The notes below the pieces were generated by a model. The model was not told the origin of the DNA. It saw nothing but the letters and a program-made list of their open reading frames with translations, and did no database searches. Positions 7,222-15,100 of a DNA stretch of 36,769 bases are shown one piece after another (the stretch's first letter is position 1; every line of letters begins with the position of its first letter). The stretch covers positions 1 to 36,769 of IMG/VR virus record IMGVR_UViG_3300029915_000079; one strand, given 5' to 3'. The DNA comes from a virus. The translations under genes and the position numbers were made by a program.

Positions 7222-8517
7222 ATGTTTTTAAATGATGTTACTGGATTTTCTGAAAAATCTCATAGAAAAATAATAGTAGAGTGCGATATTAAATTAAGCG
7301 AAAAATGTAAAAATATTTATAAATCAGATTATAGAACTGGGATGATTTGCCGAGAGAATAATAATGGAAAAGATATATGCTTGAATTGTTCAAGGCAATT
7401 AAAACATTCTGGAAGAAACAATCCAAATTGCAAATATTTATTAGATGATAATTTTTTTAATGAAATTGATTCAGAAGGGAAAGCGTATCTATTGGGATGG
7501 ATTGCAAGTTATGGAGCTATTAATAAAAATGGAGAAATAGCTATTGAAATTCATAATAAAGATACTAAAATATTTAATTCTTTTAATAAAATATTAGGAA
7601 TAAATTTTGCTGCCAAATTACATAAATCACGTCCTATGAAAACATTTAGATTTTGCTCTGGAAAAATTGTTAAAGATATTTGCAAACATTTAGAAATTCC
7701 TCCTGGAGCAAAATCATTTACAGTTCAATTTCCCAAAAGTATTTATTATAATAATTTTTTGGGTTGGGCATTTATACGAGGAGTGTTTGATGGGGATGGT
7801 TCTGTAAATAGACCATGGAATAAACAATCTCATGGATTTTCTTATCCCACAATTAATATAGCTTCAAGCTCTCCAAAATTTAGGGAAGATATATTTTCAT
7901 TTATAAATATTCCTGGAAGGAATGCTGCAAAAAGATCAATATTGGAATGGGATGGAAACAATGCATTAGATGTTTTGGGGAAAATGTATGATAATGCAAA
8001 CTATTATTTAGAAAGAAAATATGAACTTTATTTTCAATGGAAATTATGGGTCCCTGGATTGAGCGGTTCAGGAACTCATAGTAATAATATTCAATTTAAA
8101 TGTGTCAAAACTTGTCAAGATGCAATTTTGCCATCAAAAGCCAATCCAAGCGATTCTGGATATGATTTAACATTGCTTTCAAAAATTAAACAACTGGGTG
8201 ATGTTGAATATTATGATACTGGTATAAAAGCACAAATATCATATGGATATTGGCTAATGATGGCACCAAGAAGTTCCATGTCAAAAACTGGCTATACTTT
8301 TGCTAATGAACTTGGTATAATTGATCGTTCTTATGTAGGAAATATAATTGTGGCTTTGAGAAAGGTTAATAAAGATATGCCAGATATTCAGTTACCTTGC
8401 AAACTTGCTCAATTAATTCCAATTCCTGCAATTCATTGTGGCGAAGTTATAGAAGTTGAATCTTTAGAAGAAAGTAGTCGTGGTTCAGGCGGCTTTGGGT
8501 CAACTGATAGAAAATAG
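7222..8517 (+). CDS. dut: LAGLIDADG homing-endonuclease-like domain fused to dUTPase
   Basis: The C-terminal 145 residues are a trimeric-type dUTPase (dUTP to dUMP and pyrophosphate). They show motif 1 SGYDL, motif 2 PRSSMSKTG, motif 3 NELGIIDRSYVG and the C-terminal motif 5 RGSGGFGSTDRK. The first ~280 residues contain a Cys-rich segment (CDIKLSEKC, CLNC) and two LAGLIDADG-type helices, LLGWIASYGAI (about residue 90) and FIRGVFDGDGSV (about 190), typical of homing endonucleases. The fusion is in frame, with no dUTPase residues before the endonuclease, so it is not an ordinary intein. Either it is a bifunctional protein or the endonuclease has captured the start of the dUTPase gene. dUTPase activity should protect phage DNA from uracil. 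Confidence 0.88.
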   Translation: MFLNDVTGFSEKSHRKIIVECDIKLSEKCKNIYKSDYRTGMICRENNNGKDICLNCSRQLKHSGRNNPNCKYLLDDNFFNEIDSEGKAYLLGWIASYGAINKNGEIAIEIHNKDTKIFNSFNKILGINFAAKLHKSRPMKTFRFCSGKIVKDICKHLEIPPGAKSFTVQFPKSIYYNNFLGWAFIRGVFDGDGSVNRPWNKQSHGFSYPTINIASSSPKFREDIFSFINIPGRNAAKRSILEWDGNNALDVLGKMYDNANYYLERKYELYFQWKLWVPGLSGSGTHSNNIQFKCVKTCQDAILPSKANPSDSGYDLTLLSKIKQLGDVEYYDTGIKAQISYGYWLMMAPRSSMSKTGYTFANELGIIDRSYVGNIIVALRKVNKDMPDIQLPCKLAQLIPIPAIHCGEVIEVESLEESSRGSGGFGSTDRK

Positions 8518-8527
8518 GGAGGTAAAA

Positions 8528-8761
8528 ATGATTAATAAAGAATTTGAAAAATTAAACGATGAAGAATTGGAACAAAAAATCGTAAAATTGCAAAGAATAT
8601 TATATTCAACTAATATGAATTTATCTATGCAAGCCAGGGATATCTTAGAGCAGTATAAATATGAACAAGAACTTAGATTAGATAAAAAATTAACAGAACA
8701 TTTTAAAAAACGCAATAAAAATATTGAAAATAATGAAGATAGTCCCATTAATATAGGATGA
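8528..8761 (+). CDS. Small charged helical protein
   Basis: The start at 8528 follows an AGGGAGG ribosome-binding site. The 77-residue product is rich in Glu, Lys, Leu and Asn and likely forms a coiled coil (residues about 5-65). No family is recognised. It is in the operon of dUTPase and replication genes. Confidence 0.65.
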   Translation: MINKEFEKLNDEELEQKIVKLQRILYSTNMNLSMQARDILEQYKYEQELRLDKKLTEHFKKRNKNIENNEDSPINIG

Positions 8762-8765
8762 TATA

Positions 8766-9392
8766 ATGAATGTTAAACTAAGTTATGATATTGATTTTGT
8801 TGCCATTGTCATAGACGAAAGAAAAATGTTTCCAAATACATTTAATTTGCAGATTAATGTAATTACTGCCACAGACGATAGTTATGAGCAAAATGTTGCA
8901 TTTCAACGAATTTTATTTTTAATCAAAGAAATATTTAATAATAGTATTTTTATTAATTATAAAAATCCAAATTTATTGGCTATTAAGCAACTATTAGGAA
9001 ACAATCATTTTATAATTCTTCCTGAAGACCCATATGATCAAGTAATTGGTTTTATATTGTTTCATAAAATCACAGCAATTACTGAAGGTAAATTTGAAGT
9101 AGATACTATAACAATTAGCAGTAAAGACTCAGATAATATAATATATACTATAGATGATTTCAGTGATTTTGATAATTTAGAAAATGATAAAGAACAGTGG
9201 TGGGATAGATCTGACATATCGACTAATAGTATTTTAGAAGAGAATAATATTACTTGGAAAGACTTGGATTTGGCATGGAAAGTGGATGAAGATGGCACTG
9301 AAATTGTTTTTCCTGCTGATAGAAAAATTCCATCAATTTTTATTTTAGAAGGCGGGAAAGATATAAAATCAGATGATCCAGAGGAAAAATAA
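8766..9392 (+). CDS. Hypothetical acidic protein
   Basis: The 208-residue acidic protein has an alternating strand/helix N-terminal half and an Asp/Glu-rich C-terminal half (for example DDFSDFDNLENDKEQWWD). No motif is recognised. Its stop overlaps the next start (TAATG), which indicates translational coupling to the Pol III alpha-like fragment. Confidence 0.65.
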   Translation: MNVKLSYDIDFVAIVIDERKMFPNTFNLQINVITATDDSYEQNVAFQRILFLIKEIFNNSIFINYKNPNLLAIKQLLGNNHFIILPEDPYDQVIGFILFHKITAITEGKFEVDTITISSKDSDNIIYTIDDFSDFDNLENDKEQWWDRSDISTNSILEENNITWKDLDLAWKVDEDGTEIVFPADRKIPSIFILEGGKDIKSDDPEEK

Positions 9393-9913
9393 TGATAACT
9401 GACTCATATGGCAGAATGGGATTTTTTCAGGAGGAAATAATAGAAGCTCTTAGAAAAAATCCTGCTTTGGATTATAGCAACGTGTTTATTATTGACTATG
9501 ACCAATATTCTAAAGCTGAGCAAGATACTTTCATACCAATGCCAAAAACAAATAATTGGGATAGTAAAGATAACTCTGTATCTAAAGAAGAATATATTGC
9601 AACTTTGCAAAGTAATTGGTTGATGCCTAACGAATATAAAAAATTAGATATTGAAAAATATTTATTAGATAAATGTAAAAATACAAATGAAAAAGAGCGA
9701 GTTGAATTGGAATTAAATTTATATAAGAAGTTTAATTTAATTAATCTGCTTCGTTATTTAAAATATTTAAGAGATGTGGCTAAAGAAAATAATATAGTTT
9801 GGGGAGTGGGGCGCGGATCAAGTTGTAGTAGCTATTGTCTTTTTCTCCTCGACATACACAAAGTTGATAGTTTGTATTATCAATTGGACATAAATGAATT
9901 TTTAAGAAATTAG
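9392..9913 (+). CDS. DNA polymerase III alpha-like fragment
   Basis: The C-terminal part (about residues 120-173) resembles the start of the polymerase core of bacterial DnaE: a helical stretch followed by WGVGRGSSCSSY and a segment ending in LDINEFLRN. In DnaE the equivalent is GPGRGS followed by a helix and FERFLN, just before the catalytic aspartates. Here the protein stops exactly at that point, so the Asp motifs are absent and it cannot be a polymerase alone. It may bind nucleotides or act as a replisome partner. The N-terminal 110 residues are not recognised. Confidence 0.5.
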   Translation: MITDSYGRMGFFQEEIIEALRKNPALDYSNVFIIDYDQYSKAEQDTFIPMPKTNNWDSKDNSVSKEEYIATLQSNWLMPNEYKKLDIEKYLLDKCKNTNEKERVELELNLYKKFNLINLLRYLKYLRDVAKENNIVWGVGRGSSCSSYCLFLLDIHKVDSLYYQLDINEFLRN

Positions 9914-9922
9914 GAGAAAACA

Positions 9923-10171
9923 ATGACACAATATACAATTACAGCAACAGGTAAAAAATTAGACATGGAAGGTTTGAAAACTTCTCAGAAAAAAGCTACT
10001 CTAATTAAAAATGTAAGAGCAAGAACATCAACCAAACTTGAATTGAAAAATATTATAGTTAATGAGCCAGCTAAATTAAAAGCTGTGGTTCCATCCCTTT
10101 CTCCAGTAACAGTTACCGAAAAAGTGGATGAAAAACAAACTACCAAATTGAAAAAGTCTAAAGGAGAATAG
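9923..10171 (+). CDS. Small basic protein of unknown function
   Basis: The 82-residue product is rich in Lys, Thr and Val, with no cysteine and no membrane segment. AGGAGAAAA precedes the start. It lies between the Pol III alpha-like fragment and the GroES-like gene. No function is recognised. Confidence 0.6.
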   Translation: MTQYTITATGKKLDMEGLKTSQKKATLIKNVRARTSTKLELKNIIVNEPAKLKAVVPSLSPVTVTEKVDEKQTTKLKKSKGE

Positions 10172-10173
10172 TA

Positions 10174-10530
10174 ATGGATATAGAAATGAAACAGGAAGAA
10201 ATCCGTCCAGTAATTTCAGCCAAACAACTCATACCATTGCATAAAGATGTATTGGTTTATGATATGTATTTTGGAGAAACTGTCACTTCGGCTGGCATTA
10301 TTATTTTAGATGACGATAAGAAAGAACGAGGAATCCATCCTCGTTGGGCAAAAGTATATGCAGTTGGCCCAGATCAAAAAGATATCGTTTCAGAACAGTG
10401 GATTTTAATTGAGCATGGTAGATGGTCTAGGGGAATTGATATAGAAGATTTAAATATTACAGTCCGAAGAGTAGACCCAAAATGTATTTTGGGAATAAGA
10501 AATAGCGATCCAGGTATAGAAAAAGCTTGA
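10174..10530 (+). CDS. GroES-like co-chaperonin
   Basis: The 118-residue protein fits the GroES fold: IPLHKDVLVYDMYFGETVTSAGIIIL aligns with the N-terminal strand and the mobile loop that docks on GroEL. This is followed by a region with AKVYAVGP and a closing strand. T4-type phages encode similar proteins (gp31) that replace host GroES so that GroEL can fold the major capsid protein. AAAGGAG precedes the start. I judge the assignment from pattern and length, not from alignment. Confidence 0.7.
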   Translation: MDIEMKQEEIRPVISAKQLIPLHKDVLVYDMYFGETVTSAGIIILDDDKKERGIHPRWAKVYAVGPDQKDIVSEQWILIEHGRWSRGIDIEDLNITVRRVDPKCILGIRNSDPGIEKA

Positions 10531-10555
10531 TTTGTATTGAACATTTTGATACAAT
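10527..10555 (+). promoter_or_regulatory. sigma70-like promoter, leaderless spacing
   Basis: TTGATT (10527-10532, overlapping the preceding stop codon), 17 bp, TACAAT (10550-10555), then six bases to the ATG at 10562. The predicted +1 is the start codon. No ribosome-binding site is present before the clamp-loader gene. Confidence 0.55.
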
Positions 10556-10561
10556 TTAATT

Positions 10562-11500
10562 ATGAATATTGAAAATAGTTTGTGGGTTGAGAAATATAGG
10601 CCGAAAACATTATCTGAATATGTTTTCAGTAATGCGCAACAAAAATTACAAATAGAAAAATGGGTCAAAGACCAAGATATTCCGCATATTTTGGCGAGCG
10701 GTCCTGCTGGAACTGGAAAAAGTACAATTGCTTATGTTCTCATTAACGAATTGAATATTGATCCTTATGATGTATTATGGATCAATGCAAGTCGAGAAAG
10801 AAATATTGATACCATGAGAGATAGAATCACTTCATTTGTAAGTACAATTCCTTTTGGAAAAATGAGAATTGTTGTTTTGGATGAGGCAGATGGGTTGAAT
10901 CAGCTTTATGCTCAGCCAGCTTTGCGTGGAATCATGGAACAATATTCTTCTACGAGTAGATTCATTTTAACGTGTAATTATCCCCATAAAATTCTTCCAG
11001 CAATTCATTCAAGAACACAATCATTAAAAATTAATAAGATGGATGTTACAGAATTCACTGTAAAAATAGCTGAAATTTTGATGAATGAGAATGTTGAATT
11101 TGAATTAGATGTTCTAGATGATTATGTTAAAAAATATTGGCCCGACATGAGAAAAGCCATTGGGACTTGCCAATTAAATAGTATCAATAATAAACTTATA
11201 GCAGACGATGACAGTAGTACTAATACTAAAGATTATAAAATTGACGCAATAGAATTATTTAAAGCAGGAAAAATTAGAGAAGCAAGGCAATTGATTTGTA
11301 ATCAAATACGAGTAGAAGAATTAGAAGATTTTTTTAGATTTTTATACGATAATTTAGATTTATTTGGGACAACTGATCAAGAAAAAGATTCTGCAATTCT
11401 AAAAATTAGGAAAGGTTTAGTTCAGATTCCACTCGTCGCTGATGCTGAAATATTAATTTCAGCAGTATTAATAGAATTATTTCAAAAAGATAATCAATAA
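10562..11500 (+). CDS. 44: Sliding-clamp loader AAA+ ATPase (T4 gp44-like)
   Basis: The protein starts with LWVEKYRPKTLSEYVF, the hallmark of RFC-small-subunit/gp44 ATPases. It has Walker A SGPAGTGKST (about residue 46), Walker B VVLDEADGL (about 102), a sensor-1 LTCNYP and an SRTQ segment with the arginine finger (SRT). Its length of 312 residues is close to T4 gp44 (319). In T4, gp44/gp62 opens the gp45 clamp and loads it on primed DNA. I see no convincing gp62 or gp45 in the window. The promoter spacing suggests leaderless translation. Confidence 0.9.
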   Translation: MNIENSLWVEKYRPKTLSEYVFSNAQQKLQIEKWVKDQDIPHILASGPAGTGKSTIAYVLINELNIDPYDVLWINASRERNIDTMRDRITSFVSTIPFGKMRIVVLDEADGLNQLYAQPALRGIMEQYSSTSRFILTCNYPHKILPAIHSRTQSLKINKMDVTEFTVKIAEILMNENVEFELDVLDDYVKKYWPDMRKAIGTCQLNSINNKLIADDDSSTNTKDYKIDAIELFKAGKIREARQLICNQIRVEELEDFFRFLYDNLDLFGTTDQEKDSAILKIRKGLVQIPLVADAEILISAVLIELFQKDNQ

Positions 11501-11510
11501 GGAGAAACAA

Positions 11511-11801
11511 ATGTTTTTAACTGCTACATATTTAAAGAGAAGTTATAATAGCGAATTGAAAGAAGAGAGTGTTGCAATAGTTCGCAATATGCGTTTAACT
11601 GATCTCAAACGAGCAAATTTAATTCTAGATTTGAAGAAGAAAGAAGTAGTAAAGTGCAGAGATTATCAACAAGATGGAAAAGTTGTAACTGAACCAAATT
11701 ATGATAATTTATTTAATAGTTTTTATGTGCAGTATCCAAAACAATTAGATATGGCTATGAATCTTGTTAAGGAGAAAAATGATTTCCTCGCCTCTGCTTA
11801 A
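11511..11801 (+). CDS. Hypothetical protein downstream of clamp loader
   Basis: This 96-residue, Lys/Leu/Asn-rich protein follows the clamp-loader gene after ten bases with an AAGGAGAAA ribosome-binding site. T4 gene 62 occupies the equivalent position, but length and motifs do not support that identity, so I leave it unnamed. Its 3' end overlaps the GNAT gene by 23 bases. Confidence 0.65.
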   Translation: MFLTATYLKRSYNSELKEESVAIVRNMRLTDLKRANLILDLKKKEVVKCRDYQQDGKVVTEPNYDNLFNSFYVQYPKQLDMAMNLVKEKNDFLASA

Positions 11802-12210
11802 CGAAAAAACAGCAAAAACCTTAGCCAAATTGGATAAGGTTTGTTTTTTGAAGGATGCATGGTCCAAAAAAGATTGGTTATCTTATTTTTCAGATACCAT
11901 TGAAGTATATTTTATGTCTGAAAATAATAAAATTATAGGTTATATTGTTTGGGATATAAATAGAATTTCTGGAATAGCATATTTGGCAAGTATTGCTATA
12001 CTCTCAAAGTATCAAGGAAAAGGAAATGCAAAAAAATTGTTAACTTACAATATAGAAGATTTAACTAAAATGGGAATAACTACATTATTTGCTCATACAC
12101 GAATGACAAATTATCCAAGTCAAAAATTATTAAAGTCTTTTGGTTTTTCTATAAATAGTTATGCATCAGGATATTATTATGATGAAGATGGAATTGAATG
12201 GAAAAAGTAA
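11779..12210 (+). CDS. GNAT-family N-acetyltransferase
   Basis: The start at 11779 is preferred because AAGGAG lies just upstream; an ATG 15 bases earlier has none. The product has the GNAT core: a strand with IIGYIVWDI, then ASIAILSKYQGKGNAKKLL carrying the acetyl-CoA loop (Q/R-x-x-G-x-G/A as QGKGNA), then YPSQKLLKSFGFS near the end. This resembles RimI-type enzymes that acetylate protein N-termini. The substrate cannot be predicted. Phage acetyltransferases sometimes modify host proteins or defences. Confidence 0.8.
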   Translation: MISSPLLNEKTAKTLAKLDKVCFLKDAWSKKDWLSYFSDTIEVYFMSENNKIIGYIVWDINRISGIAYLASIAILSKYQGKGNAKKLLTYNIEDLTKMGITTLFAHTRMTNYPSQKLLKSFGFSINSYASGYYYDEDGIEWKK

Positions 12211-12221
12211 TGTAGAGGATT

Positions 12222-12716
12222 ATGCCAATAACCGAAATAGTTATCCATAAATCAATCATAGATAAATTTAAAAAAGCGGCGTTAAACTTTTATCCAAAAG
12301 AACATATTCAAGCAGTGCTGGGAAAACAAATAGGAAATCGTTTAAATATATGTGCTTTTTATGATATGAGTGTATCAAAAAGAATTAATAATAAAGAGGA
12401 AATATCCATATCCTATGAATGCCCAGAAATTGAATTGGAAGAAGGATCTCCTTATAAATATTTTGGAAATATTCATACTCATCCTGGCGGCCCACTGAAA
12501 TATAGTAATTGGGATGCCAAAGAATTTTTAGATAGAAGCATTAATGATTTAGCTGATGTTAATAAATATCAACATGAATTGTTATCAGGAAAAATTATGG
12601 GAATAATGCAGCTTAATAAAGTAAAGAATGGATGCCAATATGGAATTATTTTCTATAATGAAAATTTAGAAATAATTCCCATTATAATTTCTGAAACAAA
12701 GGAAAAGAGACAATGA
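12222..12716 (+). CDS. JAMM/MPN+ metalloprotease-like protein
   Basis: The 164-residue protein contains a complete JAMM zinc motif: HTHPGGPLKYSNWD (H-x-H-x7-S-x2-D) around residues 87-100, and an upstream glutamate in the PKEH segment (about residue 22). JAMM proteases remove ubiquitin-like modifiers or cleave near C-terminal glycines. Bacterial relatives include RadC-like and JAB proteins, and phage lambda tail protein K has a JAB domain. Here it is free-standing, between a GNAT gene and an unknown gene that overlaps it by four bases, so a tail role is less likely. Reversal of a host ubiquitin-like defence conjugation is possible but is inference. Confidence 0.75.
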   Translation: MPITEIVIHKSIIDKFKKAALNFYPKEHIQAVLGKQIGNRLNICAFYDMSVSKRINNKEEISISYECPEIELEEGSPYKYFGNIHTHPGGPLKYSNWDAKEFLDRSINDLADVNKYQHELLSGKIMGIMQLNKVKNGCQYGIIFYNENLEIIPIIISETKEKRQ

Positions 12717-13081
12717 AAGTATTTTATTTTGGATGTTATAAAGATCACGGCCATTTTATGAGAGCATCAGATGCTAATGGAAAATTAAGATATTCGACTG
12801 AAGAGCATGAATTTGTAGATAAAAATCCATGGGGATATGAAATTGATTCAGGTTTATGCCCAAAAACTATTGGTTATGAAACTGAAGGACTTTCTTCAAT
12901 TCATCAGAAAGATGGGTGGACTGTATTATCATTTTGGGATAGAAGCATTGATTCTAGACATAAAAGTAATAGCAATTTTCTAGCAGAAGGGACTTTTGAT
13001 TTTGCAGAAATGTTAAAAATATCGAAAGAACATTTTCCTGAAGTTTTCCAGAGATTTAAATTTGAAATAAAACAAGCATAA
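12713..13081 (+). CDS. Hypothetical protein, 122 aa
   Basis: The start ATG overlaps the JAMM gene stop (ATGA), so translation is coupled. The product begins MKVFYFGCYKDHGHFM and has the conserved-looking segment DGWTVLSFWDRSIDSRHKSN and a C-terminal F-x-E-M-L-K-I-S-K-E-H-F-P helix. I have seen this type as a hypothetical protein but do not know its function. A terminator follows. Confidence 0.75.
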   Translation: MKVFYFGCYKDHGHFMRASDANGKLRYSTEEHEFVDKNPWGYEIDSGLCPKTIGYETEGLSSIHQKDGWTVLSFWDRSIDSRHKSNSNFLAEGTFDFAEMLKISKEHFPEVFQRFKFEIKQA

Positions 13082-13107
13082 AACGGAGCCAATTGGCTCC
13101 GTTTTTA
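13081..13107. terminator. Bidirectional terminator
   Basis: A perfect 10-bp stem (13081-13090 with 13095-13104) with AATT loop is followed by a T-run. It lies between convergent genes ending at 13081 (plus) and 13105 (minus) and overlaps the stop of the latter. Confidence 0.85.
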
Positions 13108-13650
13108 TTTCCTTACAAATTGTGTAATTCCAAGTTTTTGTAATGCTCTTTGTACTCCTATGATTTGACGATAGCAATCATCAATACTATCATGAGACAC
13201 TGATGGCTGCTCGACAAATACTAGATCAAGTAAAGTACGAGAATCTCTAATTTGATGATATCCCCATGGAACTGATATATTTTGTTCATGAAATGCATGG
13301 TCAAGAACAGGTATATCCAAAGAAACTCCTTGAACCCAAATCTTATTGGTCGTATTCCAAACAAATTTAGTTAATTGTTCAAGTGCTTCTTTAAGAGAAA
13401 TTCTATTTTCATCTCCAAATATTTTATCTCTTGTTAAAGGAGATTGCTTGCTCCACCATTCAAGTGTCTCTTCAGAAATTTCTCTATTTGGTTGACTTTC
13501 TAAATCAATTAACACATCAAATTTAGGATTTAAAGAAAAGTCAGTGGTTATTTCAAATGGATCAAAAGCAACTGCTGAAATAGAAAGAATTGCAGCATTT
13601 GGTTGAGTAGAAAGTGTTTCGATATCTATCATTTTTGATGAAGTAATCAT
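13105..13650 (-). CDS. dexA: DexA-like 3'-5' exonuclease (DEDD family)
   Basis: The N-terminal segment MIDIETLSTQPNAAILSISAVAFDP carries the first DEDD acidic pair (D-x-E). Further acidic residues lie at D109 (VSLDIPVLDHAF) and in the C-terminal SIDDCYRQI helix. This arrangement fits the T4 DexA/RNase-T-like exonuclease group. The gene has its own consensus promoter whose predicted +1 is the ATG at 13650, so the message is likely leaderless. It is divergent from the late cluster at 13701. Confidence 0.82.
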   Translation of the reverse strand: MITSSKMIDIETLSTQPNAAILSISAVAFDPFEITTDFSLNPKFDVLIDLESQPNREISEETLEWWSKQSPLTRDKIFGDENRISLKEALEQLTKFVWNTTNKIWVQGVSLDIPVLDHAFHEQNISVPWGYHQIRDSRTLLDLVFVEQPSVSHDSIDDCYRQIIGVQRALQKLGITQFVRK

Positions 13651-13656
13651 ATTATG

Positions 13657-13685
13657 ATTATATACATTTCAATAATTAATGTCAA
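13657..13685 (-). promoter_or_regulatory. Consensus sigma70 promoter, leaderless spacing
   Basis: TTGACA (13680-13685), 17 bp, TATAAT (13657-13662), then six bases to the ATG at 13650. Its -35 box lies four bases from the divergent late box at 13689. Confidence 0.85.
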
Positions 13686-13688
13686 GCA

Positions 13689-13696
13689 ATAAATAC
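13689..13696 (+). promoter_or_regulatory. T4-type late promoter box, leaderless
   Basis: ATAAATAC followed by four bases and the ATG at 13701. If transcription starts six bases after the last A of ATAAATA, as is usual for T4 late promoters, +1 is the A of the ATG. Confidence 0.65.
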
Positions 13697-13700
13697 ATAT

Positions 13701-14381
13701 ATGCGCCTAAATGAACTAATGAAACAAATTGATATGAAGAAGGACAAGCTTGATGTTTGGTCAGCTGGCTATGGCGGATTTAATAATCACGAAGAAGAAA
13801 AAGATGAAAAAATCGTTAAGTTCATAGAAAAGAATTGTTCTAAATTTTTAAGAGAAATGAGAAGAACTGGAAATTTCTTGTATAGAGGTATTGATAAACT
13901 AGAAAAAGTTCCAGTAGTATACTTGGCTACCACTCCATTACATAGAGTTCCTATAGGGCAGAGTACTAAAGCACAACATATTTTGGATAGAATATTCAAA
14001 CTAGTTGGATTTAAGGCTTTGCGTATTAATTCTGTCCCATGCACTTCAGATATAAAAAATGCCTCAAAATGGGGAAATTTGCATATTATATTTCCAATCA
14101 ATGGTTTTGATTATATGTGGTGCGAAAATATACATGATATTGGCGGAGATTTTTCTTTGGAAAGATCGCTTATGGACTTTACTAAAGAGAGTGGAAGAAT
14201 TCAAACTCCATTAAACAAACAAACAGCTAGAGCTTTTGTGGAAAAATGGGGATTTACAAATGAAGATTTTGTAGAAGCTATGTCAGCAGAAACAGAAATT
14301 TCAATTCATGGTCAATATGTTGGAATTCAACGTGATGAAATAATGGGATCAAAAATATTAATGAAAGCATTTACGGAATAA
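13701..14381 (+). CDS. Putative ADP-ribosyltransferase-like protein, paralogue 1
   Basis: One of three paralogues (also at 15085 and 15820). The shared order is: N-terminal MRLNEL-type start; an N-terminal helix; FLYRGID (Arg); RINSVPCTSD (Ser/Thr-containing motif); IIFPINGFDYMW; and a C-terminal E-I-S-I-H-G-Q-Y-V-G-I strand with Glu. Arg, Ser/Thr and Glu in this order suggest the R-S-E class of ADP-ribosyltransferases, but this is a motif-level guess. T4 packages ADP-ribosyltransferases (Alt) into its head. Here the late promoter and shared N-terminal motif fit a virion-delivered effector, which is inference. Confidence 0.6.
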   Translation: MRLNELMKQIDMKKDKLDVWSAGYGGFNNHEEEKDEKIVKFIEKNCSKFLREMRRTGNFLYRGIDKLEKVPVVYLATTPLHRVPIGQSTKAQHILDRIFKLVGFKALRINSVPCTSDIKNASKWGNLHIIFPINGFDYMWCENIHDIGGDFSLERSLMDFTKESGRIQTPLNKQTARAFVEKWGFTNEDFVEAMSAETEISIHGQYVGIQRDEIMGSKILMKAFTE

Positions 14382-14385
14382 ATAC
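14378..14385 (+). promoter_or_regulatory. T4-type late promoter box, leaderless
   Basis: ATAAATAC contains the TAA stop of the preceding gene. Four bases later is the ATG at 14390, the same spacing as at 13689 and 15808. Confidence 0.6.
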
Positions 14386-14389
14386 AAAT

Positions 14390-15100
14390 ATGAATCCAGA
14401 AGAAATAAAATTCGACGTATTAGATGAAGGCGTTCATGATCCATACGTTTTCAAGGCTATTTTTGTCGTCGGCGCTCCGGGTAGCGGAAAATCAACTATA
14501 GAAAGAAATTTGGGACTTGAAGCTCGTGGCTTAAAATCTTTGAATGCTGATAGCACTATGCTACGATTGAAAAATATTCGACCATCAATGAATAATCAAG
14601 ATTACCCACATGCTGGTGCCACCACTGAAAGAAGATTTCATGTATGGAGAAATGATTATTTGGGATTGGTACTCAATACTACTGGAAGAAATTTAAATAC
14701 AATTTCAAAATTAAATGAAAACTTGAAATCATCTTATTATAATACTTTTATGCTGTATGTAGATGTAGATGAAAAAATAGCAAAAGAAAGGATTTTATCT
14801 AGGCAAATGACTACTACAAGTCCAGAAGATAAAAATAGACAAGTAGATATGGATTATTTTAATACAGCATATTCTTCAGTTAAAAATAATTTAAAGCAAT
14901 ATTCATCTATGTTTGAAGAAAGAAATTTTGCATTAGTAAGAAATGATGATTTTAATTTACTTGCTCCAGATTTTGAAGTGGCCAGAAAGAAATTAAATAA
15001 ATTTTTATTAACTCCTGCAAGTCCAGAAGCACAAGCTATTCTCAAAGGTATTTCCAATAAACAGTATGATGGATTAGGAAGGCGTTATGCTAAAATTTGA
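14390..15100 (+). CDS. P-loop kinase, zeta-toxin/polynucleotide-kinase-like
   Basis: Walker A is VGAPGSGKST at about residues 26-35, preceded by DPYVFKAIFV. Later come LNADSTMLRL, a conserved Arg/His segment (TTERRFHVWRNDY) and a lid-like region ERILSRQMTTTSPED. This layout matches small kinases of the zeta-toxin/PNK type that occur in T4-like phages. The substrate is unknown: a nucleotide, a nucleic-acid end or a sugar nucleotide are all possible. Its leaderless late promoter groups it with the flanking ART-like genes. Its end overlaps the convergent gene at 15085 by 16 bases. Confidence 0.72.
   Translation: MNPEEIKFDVLDEGVHDPYVFKAIFVVGAPGSGKSTIERNLGLEARGLKSLNADSTMLRLKNIRPSMNNQDYPHAGATTERRFHVWRNDYLGLVLNTTGRNLNTISKLNENLKSSYYNTFMLYVDVDEKIAKERILSRQMTTTSPEDKNRQVDMDYFNTAYSSVKNNLKQYSSMFEERNFALVRNDDFNLLAPDFEVARKKLNKFLLTPASPEAQAILKGISNKQYDGLGRRYAKI

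Noticed and set aside
7222-8517. Intein within dUTPase
   Set aside because: No dUTPase sequence precedes the endonuclease domain and no splice-junction residues were seen.
11511-11801. Clamp-loader small subunit gp62
   Set aside because: Only the position supports it; the length is about half and no similar motif was seen.
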